From: an uncultured Collinsella sp.
GTDB lineage: Bacteria > Actinomycetota > Coriobacteriia > Coriobacteriales > Coriobacteriaceae
Reading direction: 5' to 3'
Assembly (NCBI GenBank): GCA_958412345.1
Contig: CATYSO010000003.1
Location: forward strand, 62,001-126,000
Length of the DNA: 64,000 bases
Shown here: positions 1 to 9,367 of the stretch, one piece after another
Layout: each line of letters begins with the position of its first letter
Numbering within the stretch: the stretch's first letter is position 1
Position numbers and translations under genes: made by a program
The notes under the pieces: model-generated
What the model was told of the DNA's origin: nothing
The model's database searches: none
What the model saw: only the letters and a program-made list of their open reading frames with translations

Positions 1-1020
1 TCGCCCGAGCGCCGCCTGCAGGGCGGTCAGGGACAGGGCCTTGCCACCTACCGCGAGCTCATCCGCAATATATCGACCAAGACGCGCCCCGAGGGCGGTG
101 CGCTCAACCTTATTCTGGATCGCTGGGTCGCCTCGTGTGCCGACGCCGACGAGTCGGCCATCAATGCCCAGCTTGCCCCGCTCGAAGAAATGGTTCACGG
201 CTTTGACTTCACCCGCATGCTCCGCCGTTATCGCACGGCCGTCGCAGAGGGCGACGAAGAGAGCATGAGCCGCGTGACCAAATGGATTCGCGGCGAGTAC
301 CGCACCAAGAGCGAGGCGCGCGCCGAGCTGGGCTCCTCGACCATCATCAGCGACGACGACTGGTACGACTACGTCAAGCTCATCGCACGCTTTTTGGTCT
401 GCAGCGGCTACAAGGGCATGCTGGTGCTCATCGACGAACTTGTAAACCTGTACAAGATTCCCAACGCTATCACGCGCCAGTACAACTACGAGAAGATCCT
501 GACCATGTACAACGACACGCTGCAAGGCAAGGCGCAGTACTTGGGCATGATTATGGGCGGCACGCCGACCTCTATCGAGGACCGCCGCCGCGGCGTGTTT
601 TCCTACGAGGCCCTGCGTAGCCGACTCGCCCAGGGCCGATTTGCGCGCGAGGACCTCAAGGACATGCTCGCGCCCATCATTCGTCTGCAGCCGCTCACCT
701 ACGAGGAGCTGCTGGTCTTGATTGAAAAGCTCATGCAAATCCATGCCGGCTACTTTGGTTGGACGCCCACGCTTACCGAGAACGACTTGGTGGACTTCCT
801 CAAGATTGAGTTTGGCCGCGTGGGAGCCGATACGCACCTGACACCCCGTGAGGTCATCCGCGACTTTATCGAGCTGCTCGATATCCTGTGTCAAAACCCC
901 GACGCCAACGTGGCCGAGCTGCTGCAAAGCGTCGGCGGCGATGCGCTGGCACCGGCAACCGCAACAAACGACACCGGCACCGCAGGCGATGACCGCAACT
1001 TCGCCGAGTTCACCATCTAA
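1..1020 (+). CDS. BrxD-like ATP-binding protein (DUF2791), 5' end cut by window edge
   Basis: The frame is open from base 1, giving 339 visible residues and a TAA stop; the true start lies to the left. The visible part begins with a segment containing QGLATYRELIRNIST and has a Walker-B-like LVLIDEL at about residues 141-147; the Walker A loop must be upstream. This fits the DUF2791/BrxD ATPases, found in BREX type 2 phage-defence loci and in TerB-linked DNA-processing loci. The next gene, 117 bases downstream on the same strand, is an Lhr-like SF2 helicase, the usual partner (BrxHI) of this family. No methyltransferase (PglX), PglZ or TerB gene is visible, but upstream sequence is missing. 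Family assignment is from recognised sequence features; a defence role is inference. Confidence 0.8.
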   Translation, partial: SPERRLQGGQGQGLATYRELIRNISTKTRPEGGALNLILDRWVASCADADESAINAQLAPLEEMVHGFDFTRMLRRYRTAVAEGDEESMSRVTKWIRGEYRTKSEARAELGSSTIISDDDWYDYVKLIARFLVCSGYKGMLVLIDELVNLYKIPNAITRQYNYEKILTMYNDTLQGKAQYLGMIMGGTPTSIEDRRRGVFSYEALRSRLAQGRFAREDLKDMLAPIIRLQPLTYEELLVLIEKLMQIHAGYFGWTPTLTENDLVDFLKIEFGRVGADTHLTPREVIRDFIELLDILCQNPDANVAELLQSVGGDALAPATATNDTGTAGDDRNFAEFTI

Positions 1021-1070
1021 CCTACCAAAAAGGGACAGGTTTATTTTGGCAGGTTTTATCTGGGCAAACG
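1020..1070 (+). repeat. Dispersed GGGACAGG palindrome, copy 1
   Basis: This 35-bp palindromic unit (1020-1054) has arms ACCTACCAAAA / TTTTGGCAGGT around AGGGACAGGTTTA. It is followed by a conserved tail, TTTATCTGGGCAAACG. It begins on the last base of the BrxD-like stop codon. Near-identical units occur at 26395-26446 (opposite strand) and 42905-43006. Confidence 0.85.
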
Positions 1071-1136
1071 TTGAAGCAGTAATGCAGCAAGCCGTTGCCA
1101 GCCGCGTTGAGAAATTCGTTGTTGAAAGGAGGCCCC

Positions 1137-3581
1137 GTGAACGCCTTTGACCGCTACGCCCCGTTTATCCAAGACTTCATCTACTCCCACGATTGGGAGA
1201 GCTTGCGCTCTATCCAGGTTGCGGCGGCAGATGCCATCTTCAACATACAGGACAATGTGCTCCTGACGGCATCCACGGCTTCCGGCAAAACCGAGGCAGC
1301 CTTCTTTCCCATCCTGACCGAGTTTTGGGAAAACCCGCCCGCAAGCGTGGGCGCCCTCTACATTGGCCCCCTCAAGGCGCTCATCAACGACCAATTCGTC
1401 CGCCTCAACGACCTGTGCGAAGAAGCCGATATCCCCGTCTGGCACTGGCATGGCGATGTCTCGCAATCACACAAGGCCAAACTCATCAAAAAACCGAGCG
1501 GCATCCTACAGATTACGCCCGAGTCGCTCGAGGCGCTCCTGATCCATAAGCACATGGCGATCCCGCGCATGTTTTGCGACCTGCGCTATGTGGTTATCGA
1601 CGAGGTCCACTCGCTCATGCGCGGCGACCGCGGCGGGCAGACGCTCTGTCTTATCGAGCGCCTCTCGCGCATGGCAGGCGTGCAGCCCCGCCGCATTGGC
1701 CTTTCGGCCACCATCGGCGACCCCGAGCGCACGGGCGCCTTTCTCTCGCAGGGAACGGGGCGCGACTGCGTTATCCCCCGCTTTGAGGAACCGCGCCGCG
1801 TGTGGCGCATCTCCATGGAGCACTTCTACAACTCGGGCCCCCAGGCTCAGCAACGAGGATTCGTAGGCACAGGTCCACAAGAAGCCGAGGTGCTTGCTTG
1901 CGAGCGTATTGAGACGGCGGCGCCCGCGGCGCTGCCCGCATCCGGACAAGACATGTGCCACAGCGGACAGCTTGCACAGGAAGAACGCCGTCAACGTCGC
2001 GAGCAGGCGCGGGGCAAGGCCGCTCCCAAAGACCGTCGCACTTCCTCGGCCCCCGAGGGCGAAGTCGACATCCCACGAGCGACCGAGCAGGCGCTTCTCA
2101 ACCCCACCGACACGGCGCCCGACAACGCCGACCCCGGTATGGGCTATATCTTTGAGCATACGCGCGGCCGCAAGTGCCTGGTCTTTGCCAACTCGCGCGA
2201 GGAGGCAGAGGCCGTGTGCTCCATGCTGCGCAGCTACTGCGAGAGCCGGCACGAGCCCGACCGCTTTCTCATCCATCACGGCAACCTTTCGGCATCGCTA
2301 CGCGAGACGGCCGAGGAGCTCATGCGCGACGAGGAGCAGACGCAGACAACCGTCACCACCTCTACGTTGGAGCTCGGTATCGATATCGGCCGCCTGGAGC
2401 GCGCCTTCCAGATTGACGCGCCGTTTACCGTTAGCTCCTTTTTGCAGCGCATGGGGCGCACAGGCCGTCGCGATCTTCCGCCCGAGATGTGGTTTGTCAT
2501 GCGCGAGGAAGAGCCCGAGCCGCGCACGATGATGCCCGAAACCATTCCCTGGAAGCTCCTGCAGGGCATCGCGCTCGTACAACTCTATCGCGAGGAAAAG
2601 TGGGTCGAGCCACCCGAGCTCGATCGTCTCCCCTACAGCCTGCTCTATCACCAGACTATGTCGACCCTCGCCAGCACCGGCGAGCTCACGCCGGCCGAAC
2701 TTGCCCAGCGCGTGCTCACGCTCAGCTATTTCCACCGTGTTTCGGCAGACGACTACCGTGTGCTGCTACGTCACCTCATTAAGATCGACCATATCCAGGT
2801 CACCGAAGGTGGCGGGCTCATCGTGGGCCTCGCGGGCGAGCGCATCATCAATAACTTTAAGTTCTACGCCGTGTTCCAGGAAAACGAGGAGTTTACCGTC
2901 CGGAGCGAATCGGCCGAGCTGGGCACGATCGTTAATCCGCCCCCGCCCGGTGAGCGCATCGCCATCGCCGGACACTGCTGGATTGTCGAGGAAGTGGACT
3001 GGAAGCGCCACACTGTCTTTGCCACGCAGGTCAAGGGCCGGGTGCCGGCCTACTTTGGCGACTGCCCCGGCGACATTAACACGCATGTGCTCGAGCGCAT
3101 GCGCAAGGCACTCAACGAGCACGCGACATATCCGTACCTTATGGGTAACGCACGGGCCCGCTTGGCGCAGGCTCGTCATACGGCCGAGATTTCGGGGGCG
3201 GGAACCAAGCCGCTCATTAACCTGGGCGGCGATACCTGGGTGCTCTTCCCCTGGCTGGGCAGCTACGCCTTTTTGGCGCTCGAGCGCATGCTCAAGATTA
3301 AATGTGCCGCGGAGCTGGGCCTTCGCGGGCTCGATCCGTCACGCCCGTACTTTATGCAGTTTAAGATGAAGGCCGATGAGGAGACGTTCTTTGAGGTGCT
3401 CGCCGCCGAGGCCGAAAAGGACTTCGACCCCATCGAGCTCGTCTATCCCGGCGAGGTGCCTTATTTTGATCGCTACGACGAGTACGTTCCCGAGGAGCTC
3501 GTGCGCAAAGGATTCGCCGAAGGCGTGCTCGACATCGAGGGCATGAAGCAGCGCGTCCTCAGCTGGCGCGACCACGCCTAA
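1137..3581 (+). CDS. Lhr/BrxHI-like DEAD/DEAH-box helicase
   Basis: An 814-residue superfamily 2 helicase. The GTG start at 1137 is chosen because AAAGGAGG lies just upstream (1125-1132). Visible motifs are motif I ASTASGKT (about residues 45-52), motif II DEVH (155-158), motif III SAT (about 190-192), and motifs V/VI in LELGIDIG and QRMGRTGRR. A basic, low-complexity insertion of about 100 residues sits between the two RecA lobes (around 235-345). A large C-terminal region of about 350 residues follows, as in Lhr-type helicases. It pairs with the upstream BrxD-like ATPase, a combination known from BREX type 2 and TerB-associated loci. It probably remodels DNA in the cytoplasm; the substrate is not evident. 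Confidence 0.85.
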   Translation: MNAFDRYAPFIQDFIYSHDWESLRSIQVAAADAIFNIQDNVLLTASTASGKTEAAFFPILTEFWENPPASVGALYIGPLKALINDQFVRLNDLCEEADIPVWHWHGDVSQSHKAKLIKKPSGILQITPESLEALLIHKHMAIPRMFCDLRYVVIDEVHSLMRGDRGGQTLCLIERLSRMAGVQPRRIGLSATIGDPERTGAFLSQGTGRDCVIPRFEEPRRVWRISMEHFYNSGPQAQQRGFVGTGPQEAEVLACERIETAAPAALPASGQDMCHSGQLAQEERRQRREQARGKAAPKDRRTSSAPEGEVDIPRATEQALLNPTDTAPDNADPGMGYIFEHTRGRKCLVFANSREEAEAVCSMLRSYCESRHEPDRFLIHHGNLSASLRETAEELMRDEEQTQTTVTTSTLELGIDIGRLERAFQIDAPFTVSSFLQRMGRTGRRDLPPEMWFVMREEEPEPRTMMPETIPWKLLQGIALVQLYREEKWVEPPELDRLPYSLLYHQTMSTLASTGELTPAELAQRVLTLSYFHRVSADDYRVLLRHLIKIDHIQVTEGGGLIVGLAGERIINNFKFYAVFQENEEFTVRSESAELGTIVNPPPPGERIAIAGHCWIVEEVDWKRHTVFATQVKGRVPAYFGDCPGDINTHVLERMRKALNEHATYPYLMGNARARLAQARHTAEISGAGTKPLINLGGDTWVLFPWLGSYAFLALERMLKIKCAAELGLRGLDPSRPYFMQFKMKADEETFFEVLAAEAEKDFDPIELVYPGEVPYFDRYDEYVPEELVRKGFAEGVLDIEGMKQRVLSWRDHA

Positions 3582-3607
3582 GACCAGTCTTTTTGGGACG
3601 GAGAGAC

Positions 3608-4486
3608 TTACTTGTCGTGAAGGACGGTGCCGAGGAAGTCGGTGTCGAAGGGCACGGCTTCGGCAAAGGCGTAGTCGCCGTCGCTGGCGATAAGCAGGTA
3701 GTTCTCCTCGCCGCCGAACTCCGCATCGCCACAGGGGACCACCCAGACGTGGGCGAATACCTCGAGTGCCGTGGCAGCGCAGTCGCGCAGGAATGTCACG
3801 TCGCTCCCCTCGTTTGCGCTCACGATATTGGCAACGTAGATGCCGCCGGCATTCAGGCTGCCCCGCACCAGGCGCAGCGCCTCAACGGTCGCCAGCTCGC
3901 GCACAGGCTCGGCACCGCCAAAGCAGTCGCTCACAACGACGTCGTAGCGACGATGGCCCACGCTCGTCACACCCAGATACGAGCGAGCCTCGGCGGTAAT
4001 CACCCGCAGGCGATCGCCCACCGTGTGCTCCAGTTCGTCCAGATAGAACCAACGGCGCGCCAAGCGCGTTATCTCTCCGTCATACTCGATGACGTCCATA
4101 CGCAAGCCCTCATGCGACAACAGTGCAAACTTGGGATAGGAAAACCCACCGCCGCCGAGCATAAGCATGCGGTCGATGCCGTGACCATAAGCGTCGCGCA
4201 TTGCATCCTCGGCCTCAAACACATCGTCAAATGCACGATAGTACGCAAAGGCCGGCTCCGCCCAACGCTCGCCAACATAGCTCGCGCTTTGGTAAACGCC
4301 GCCCTGCACGAGCACACGGACCTCGTCACCGCCCTCATTGTGCATGCGCTTCACCCGCGCCAGCCCGTTGCGGGTACGTGCGACCTGCAAACAGGCAGCG
4401 CGAACAGCGACGGCGGCCGCACCAAGCGCCGCGGCTCCCAGGGCAACGCCGGCAACGACGCCGGCAGAAACACTTGGCTTGTTCAT
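3608..4486 (-). CDS. Spermidine-synthase-like SAM-binding protein with N-terminal membrane segment
   Basis: The protein has 292 residues. An Ala/Val/Gly-rich hydrophobic stretch at residues 7-30 is probably a membrane anchor. A class I SAM-type Rossmann fold follows, with MLGGGGFSYPKF (about 109-120), an acidic strand end VIEYDGE, and YDVVVSDCFGGAEP, as in the spermidine synthase (SpeE) superfamily. Actinobacterial members of this group are often membrane-linked and of unproven substrate, so a polyamine product cannot be claimed. Its ATG lies immediately after the stop codon of the Elp3-like gene (stop 4487-4489), so the two are almost certainly co-transcribed and translationally coupled. Confidence 0.75.
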   Translation of the reverse strand: MNKPSVSAGVVAGVALGAAALGAAAVAVRAACLQVARTRNGLARVKRMHNEGGDEVRVLVQGGVYQSASYVGERWAEPAFAYYRAFDDVFEAEDAMRDAYGHGIDRMLMLGGGGFSYPKFALLSHEGLRMDVIEYDGEITRLARRWFYLDELEHTVGDRLRVITAEARSYLGVTSVGHRRYDVVVSDCFGGAEPVRELATVEALRLVRGSLNAGGIYVANIVSANEGSDVTFLRDCAATALEVFAHVWVVPCGDAEFGGEENYLLIASDGDYAFAEAVPFDTDFLGTVLHDK

Positions 4487-6394
4487 CTAGAGCTCCTTCT
4501 GCAGATAGAGTCCATGGTCATAAAACCCAAGATGGCGATAGTACTCGCGCGTACCGATCGCGCTGATCACGTTGATGTGCGTATACCCCGCATCCCGAGC
4601 AATCTGGCACGCACGCTCCACGAGCAGACGCCCCAGGCCGTGATGCTGAGCCGCCTGGCCCTGATCGCCCACACGTGCCGCCATACCATAAACGTGCACC
4701 TCGCGAATCATCGCCTCCTCCGGCCCCGTCGGCAGCTCGTCCGCGTGCGCGGCAACAAACGAACGGTCGGGCAGCGACAGGCGCAAAAAGCCGGCGATCT
4801 TGCCTTCGGGCGTCACCCACTGCAAAAAGCGTTCGCGCGTCACCGGCGTCTCGTACGCCACCTCCTCGTCAAGGATCAGCTCATCCAAGTCGGCACCCGC
4901 CGTGCTGATCTCGCGATAGCGAATCTCACGCACCGTCGCGCCTTCTCCACGAGCCGACAAGCGGTTCTCGACGAGCTGACGTAGGTTGGGCTTCTTGTTG
5001 CCCACCATGATGTCGTCGGAGCTAAAGTCGCGAATCATGCGACTGATGCGGCAGAACGCCGGCGTCACCACGATGTCGTCGGCCAACACATCGAGCAGCT
5101 CGTCCTCGGTATAGGGGCGCCACTCGCCACGCTCGTAACAGCCCACCAGACGCGAGCCCTCGATGAGCGCACACGGGTAGACTTTGACCTCGTCGGGCAT
5201 AAAGGCTCCCTCGGTCATAAAGCGCTCGTAGTCGCGTTTGTCCCCCTCCGGCGTGGCGCCCAGCAAGTTAAGCATAAAATGCGCATGGATCTTAAAGCCA
5301 AACAGGCGCGCAAGCGAAAACGCTCGCTCGATCTGCGCCACCGAAATACGACGCTCGTTGATATCGAGCAGATGCTGGTCGAGACTCTGGATACCCATCT
5401 GAATCTTGGTGCAACCCAGGCGGCGGATGAGCGTGAGGGCCTGCGGTGTTACAGCATCGGGGCGCGTCTCGATAACGAGACCCACCACGCGATGCTTCGC
5501 CGTCTCGTTGATGCGCTGCTGACGCTCAAGTTCCTCCATCGTTGCCGCCTGCCACTCGGCAACCTCGCCCCACGGCGTGCCAGGGCCGTACAGACGACGC
5601 ACCGCGCGGTTGTAGCCGCCCACGCTAGCATCCACACGCCCCTGCTCGTCGGCAACGCCGGCAGCGAGCTCGGCCTCGTCGGTCGCAATACCGGCAGCCC
5701 GATAGCGCTCGCGGCGCTCCGCTACCACCGGCGGCAGGGCATCGGCAGGCGCATCGTCGAGCAGGCGCCCCGCCTCGGCACGGCTGATACCCGGACGCGC
5801 CAACATGGGATTGGCCGCCACGCCGGCCACGGCATCGTCATTGAGCGCGCGGAAGAGCTCCGACATAAACCATGTCTGATAGCCTTCCGGATAGTCGCTC
5901 CAGGTACCGCCAAGCACAATGAGCTCGATCTTATCGGTCGCATGCCCCATTTGCGAAAGCGCCGTCAAACGGGCGCTCACCTGCAGATACGGATCGAAGC
6001 AATTTTGCTCCGCACGGGCGCACGCCGGCTCGGCGTGCAGATAGCTTTTGGGCATGCGCAGATCGTTGGGGCAAAACAGGCAATCGCCCGAGCATGGCCA
6101 GGGCTTGGTGATAACGGTAATGGTCGCCACGCCCGAGGCCGTTCGGCGCGGCTTCATACGCAGCACCTGCAGCAGTTGACGTTCCAGATCGGAATCGACA
6201 TTCCACGCAGCCCACCGAGCCGGCTCCTCACGTTTAACCCGCTGGTAGAACGGCAGCAGACGGCGCTTGGCCAAATCGCGTTTGTCGGCACCCTCGCGGC
6301 GCGCCTCAGCATGTATCAGTTTGACGAGCGCTTTGTCGTCCACGGTCTCGCCGCGACGCAGAGCCTCGAGTATGTTCAAGATAATCTGTTCCAT
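4487..6394 (-). CDS. Elp3-type tRNA wobble-uridine radical SAM / acetyltransferase
   Basis: The protein has 635 residues and two domains. The radical SAM half carries a CxxxCxxC cluster motif (Cys101, Cys105, Cys108 in CSGDCLFC) after the Elp3-typical basic stretch MKPRRTASGVATITVITKPW. It also has the Elp3 signature VVGLVIETRPDAV. The C-terminal GNAT half ends with HHGLGRLLVERACQIA and YYRHLGFY. Elp3 uses SAM and acetyl-CoA to make 5-carboxymethyluridine at tRNA position 34. The cluster spacing (C-x3-C-x2-C) is the canonical radical SAM one rather than the longer spacing of eukaryotic Elp3. About 110 extra residues sit between the cluster and the ETRPD motif. It is the first gene of a two-gene unit with the SpeE-like protein; a TACAAT -10-like sequence lies close upstream. 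Confidence 0.85.
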   Translation of the reverse strand: MEQIILNILEALRRGETVDDKALVKLIHAEARREGADKRDLAKRRLLPFYQRVKREEPARWAAWNVDSDLERQLLQVLRMKPRRTASGVATITVITKPWPCSGDCLFCPNDLRMPKSYLHAEPACARAEQNCFDPYLQVSARLTALSQMGHATDKIELIVLGGTWSDYPEGYQTWFMSELFRALNDDAVAGVAANPMLARPGISRAEAGRLLDDAPADALPPVVAERRERYRAAGIATDEAELAAGVADEQGRVDASVGGYNRAVRRLYGPGTPWGEVAEWQAATMEELERQQRINETAKHRVVGLVIETRPDAVTPQALTLIRRLGCTKIQMGIQSLDQHLLDINERRISVAQIERAFSLARLFGFKIHAHFMLNLLGATPEGDKRDYERFMTEGAFMPDEVKVYPCALIEGSRLVGCYERGEWRPYTEDELLDVLADDIVVTPAFCRISRMIRDFSSDDIMVGNKKPNLRQLVENRLSARGEGATVREIRYREISTAGADLDELILDEEVAYETPVTRERFLQWVTPEGKIAGFLRLSLPDRSFVAAHADELPTGPEEAMIREVHVYGMAARVGDQGQAAQHHGLGRLLVERACQIARDAGYTHINVISAIGTREYYRHLGFYDHGLYLQKEL

Positions 6395-6411
6395 GCCCCC
6401 ATTGTAAAGGC

Positions 6412-6445
6412 AAAGGCGCCGGAGCCGACCACGGCCCCGGCGCCT
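6412..6445 (-). terminator. Intrinsic terminator of the DUF4097 gene
   Basis: On the minus strand AGGCGCCGG...CCGGCGCCT forms a 9-bp GC stem with extra inner pairing, followed by TTGCCTTT. It lies just after the DUF4097 gene and before the Elp3 start. Confidence 0.7.
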
Positions 6446-6491
6446 CCATCAAAGAGCGCAGCTATCTTTACTGGCCTCCAAAGACCGCCCG

Positions 6492-7394
6492 TCACTCCGG
6501 ATTAAACGACATGTCTCCCGACTCGACCTCAAAACGATACGTGGCGGACTTATCGCCGTTATCGAATTCATGGTTCAAAACCGTCTCACCGTCGTAGTCA
6601 AGCGGAAGGAAGCCGCTCTCAAAGTCACCGCTACCCACGGTGAGGCTCGCCTTAAAGCCCGTCGAGCTCGGAACCGTTATCTCCACATCGCCCGAGCCCA
6701 CACTCACGTCCATCGACTTCGCGGGGGCCTGGTAGAGCTCGAACGTCACATCGCCCGAACCGACCTCAGCACTGAGCGCATCAGTCACGCTGCCCGTAAA
6801 CTCTACATCTCCCGCACCCAGGAAAAGGTCAAAACCATCACAGATGACACCGGCAATCTGCAAATCACCCGAGCCCACGTGCGCGTTGATCCCCTTCAGA
6901 TGTTCGGCAACACGGCGCGGCAGCTCAACCGTAACCGAGCGATCGATTGCCTTACCGTCATCACTTCCAAACTGGGAAATCTTGAGCGTCGAGTCCTCGA
7001 CGGATGCGATGTGTTGCGCCGCGGCCTTGGAGGCATCCATACCCTTGGCAACGCGCCCCCGCTCGATAACGCGAGCCTTGTTGCCATCAACAACCTTGAC
7101 GTCCACCGAAGCCGCATTGATATCGAAATCGAGGTAGCGGAACTCATCGGCATCAAAAGTCGTGCTCGAAAGCTGCTGAGGCTGAGCGGAATAGTTACCG
7201 TCATCGCTCATAAAATCGTCATCGTCAACCACATCGTCCCTGCCGGACAGGCCGGATACAACATCGTCGAGATCCCACGGGCCATCAAAATGAATCAATG
7301 TCCGCGAAACGCCAAATACAAGCCCAACAATGAGCACAAACGCTCCGATACCAACGCCCAGGCGCACCTTGGATTCATGCGATAGCTTCATCAT
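6492..7394 (-). CDS. DUF4097-family (LiaG-like) membrane-anchored beta-repeat protein
   Basis: The protein has 300 residues: a short basic N-terminus, one membrane helix (about residues 11-30, VGIGAFVLIVGLVFGV) and an acidic linker. A repetitive beta-rich region follows, with recurring GSGD[VLF] turns, the hallmark of DUF4097 adhesin-like repeats. Most of the protein should face outside the membrane. Its ATG overlaps the stop of the upstream XRE regulator gene (ATGA), so the pair is translationally coupled. DUF4097 proteins are often found with envelope-stress regulators; the role here is inferred from that pairing. Confidence 0.8.
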   Translation of the reverse strand: MMKLSHESKVRLGVGIGAFVLIVGLVFGVSRTLIHFDGPWDLDDVVSGLSGRDDVVDDDDFMSDDGNYSAQPQQLSSTTFDADEFRYLDFDINAASVDVKVVDGNKARVIERGRVAKGMDASKAAAQHIASVEDSTLKISQFGSDDGKAIDRSVTVELPRRVAEHLKGINAHVGSGDLQIAGVICDGFDLFLGAGDVEFTGSVTDALSAEVGSGDVTFELYQAPAKSMDVSVGSGDVEITVPSSTGFKASLTVGSGDFESGFLPLDYDGETVLNHEFDNGDKSATYRFEVESGDMSFNPE

Positions 7395-8113
7395 TCCTCA
7401 CCTTCTTTGGCGCTCGGCTCTGTGCTGGTCGAGGCAGCGGCGTCAGCATCAACCGCGGCGGAAGCGTCAATGACCTGAGCCTTAGTCACCACCGGCGCCG
7501 GACCAACCTGGATATTCCCACGCGCCCAATCGCCATCGAGCGCACGCGCCACCCAGTGATAAATGGGAATCGTAAAGAAGATCAGCGCGGCAAAGGGGCC
7601 GGCACCAAACGGGAACATCAGCAAAAAGAACAGCAGCCAACACACGGCCCAATACGGGAACGACTGGAACGGGCCCTTCACCGGAGTCGAGCCAACTGCG
7701 CCGCCACTCGTCGCCTGCGCCGTAGCAGCATTGGCGGCCTGCGCACTCCAGCTTGCCGCTTGCGCCGCCTTGGCGGCGGCATCACTCGCCTGTGTTGCCG
7801 CCTCGGTGGCACGTGCCGCCGCCTCATGGGTGCGTGCGCGCTCTGCCGCCTCGGCCTCGCGCTGGCGGGCGCGGTCCTCGTTCTCAAACTCGATATCGTC
7901 CTCGATCTCATCGCTCGGATTGAGCAGCTCGTCCAGGCTCACGCCATAGAGCTTGGCGAGCGAGATCAGGTTCTCGGTATCGGGCGAGCTCTCCGCGCGC
8001 TCCCATTTGCTGACCGCTTGGCGCGACAGTCCCAGCTTTCGTGCCAGCCCTTCTTGACTAAAGCCTTTGCTGCGGCGAAGGTCGGCGAGCCGCTGCGCAG
8101 TTTCTACATTCAT
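7391..8113 (-). CDS. Membrane-bound XRE-family transcriptional regulator
   Basis: The protein has 240 residues. The ATG at 8113 is preceded by AGGAGGAACC, which decides the start over an open extension further upstream. A clear helix-turn-helix of the XRE/Cro type lies at about residues 6-60 (FSQEGLARKLGLSRQAVSKWERAESSPD shortened here to GLSRQAVSKWE). It is followed by an acidic segment and an alanine-rich probable coiled coil (about 85-135). Two hydrophobic helices (about 148-190) then anchor it in the membrane. This layout suggests a DNA-binding sensor tied to the envelope, operating with the DUF4097 protein encoded directly downstream with a 4-base overlap. Confidence 0.8.
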   Translation of the reverse strand: MNVETAQRLADLRRSKGFSQEGLARKLGLSRQAVSKWERAESSPDTENLISLAKLYGVSLDELLNPSDEIEDDIEFENEDRARQREAEAAERARTHEAAARATEAATQASDAAAKAAQAASWSAQAANAATAQATSGGAVGSTPVKGPFQSFPYWAVCWLLFFLLMFPFGAGPFAALIFFTIPIYHWVARALDGDWARGNIQVGPAPVVTKAQVIDASAAVDADAAASTSTEPSAKEGEE

Positions 8114-8380
8114 GGTTCCTCCTATGTGATGCCAGCCGTGCCGCCGGACCGTTTTTGTTCTTAAGGCGCCTTGCACAGTTAAAAATCTATCCGCCACCGC
8201 CAAAAGCATGCCACCTATTCTAGTGAGATTTTTGACAACCGGCGGTTGCGGGTGCATATGAGCTGCGGAAATGTGTCCAAACAAAGCAATGACCCGTAGC
8301 TTGGTTGTCCCCGTTGCAGCGTTAACGGTAGTATGGTCGTACTGTTTATTCCGCACCGCCAACGGAGGGAGTTCCGCGCC

Positions 8381-9253
8381 GTGAACCGCGATTTCGCCTC
8401 ATCGCTCATCCAGCTCAACAACACGTTCTATCGCGAGCACTCCGCCTCCTTCTCCGATACGCGCCAGGCCCCGTGGCCCGGCTGGGTGCGCACCATGGAT
8501 ATCGCGCTCGGGCAGCTCGACGTCGCCACGATCGAGCATCCCGTCCGCGTCTTCGATCTTGCCTGCGGCAATATGCGGTTCGAGAACTTTGCCGCCGGCG
8601 GCGCACTTGCCGCCAAGGGCGTAGATGGCGCGAGCCCCTCGGCGGATGCCAGCTGCCCGTTTGAGTTCTACGGCGTCGACTCGTGCCAAGACCTGGCCAT
8701 CGATGCGCGCGGCCACGCCCTGCGCATCCCCAACCTGCACTTCCAGGAGCTCGATGTGCTCGATGCCCTCATGAAGCTCAACCCCGCCGAGACACCCGAC
8801 GTGCTTTTCGACGCCCCGCTCGCCGACATCTCGGTCTGCTTTGGCTTTATGCACCACGTGCCGTCGTGCGAGTACCGCGTTCGCGTGCTCGACGCCCTAG
8901 TACGCCAGACGCGCCCGGGCGGCATCATCGCCATCAGCTTTTGGGAGTTTATGAATGACGAGCGCATGGCGCGCAAGGCCGTTCGCGCCGAGGCCCGCGC
9001 CGAGCTCACCCCGCCGTTTGAGGGTTACGATTCCGCGCAGTTTGAAGCCGGCGACCACCTCATCGGCTGGCAAAACGACCGCCATGCCTACCGCTATTGC
9101 CATCACTTTGACGATCAGCAGATCACCGACCTGGTGCGCGGAGTCCGTACGTTCTACAAGAGCGGCGAGGTCCCCGTGCGCGAGCTTGAGCGTTTCCATG
9201 CCGATGGTCGCAGCGGCGAGCTCAACCGCTATGTGATTCTCAAGCGCCTGTAG
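8381..9253 (+). CDS. Trm9-like SAM-dependent methyltransferase
   Basis: The protein has 290 residues. The GTG start at 8381 is preferred because GGAGGGA lies 10 bases upstream; an in-frame ATG at 8333 has no such site. The N-terminus contains FYREHSASFSDTR then APWPGW, resembling the 'FS.TRYKPWP' signature of the Trm9 family that methylates carboxymethyluridine at the tRNA wobble base. Then come the SAM motifs VFDLACGN and FYGVDSCQDL, the family-like GFMHHVPS, and RPGGIIAISFWEF. The gene lies 2 kb from an Elp3-type gene, which makes the presumed precursor. The Trm9 relationship is my reading of motifs; a general methyltransferase assignment is safe. Confidence 0.75.
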   Translation: MNRDFASSLIQLNNTFYREHSASFSDTRQAPWPGWVRTMDIALGQLDVATIEHPVRVFDLACGNMRFENFAAGGALAAKGVDGASPSADASCPFEFYGVDSCQDLAIDARGHALRIPNLHFQELDVLDALMKLNPAETPDVLFDAPLADISVCFGFMHHVPSCEYRVRVLDALVRQTRPGGIIAISFWEFMNDERMARKAVRAEARAELTPPFEGYDSAQFEAGDHLIGWQNDRHAYRYCHHFDDQQITDLVRGVRTFYKSGEVPVRELERFHADGRSGELNRYVILKRL

Positions 9254-9367
9254 AAATCGGCGACTTGCCGCCGAGCCGCACCGCAACTTTCGGGCAAATC
9301 GCCCCCCCCTCTAACCCATCACCGGAACGTGCAGCCACGCGTTCCATACCTATGACCAAGGAGCCTC

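Noticed and set aside
1..3581. A complete BREX system
   Set aside because: Only the ATPase/helicase pair is present; no PglX, PglZ or BrxC is visible to the right, and the left side is outside the window.
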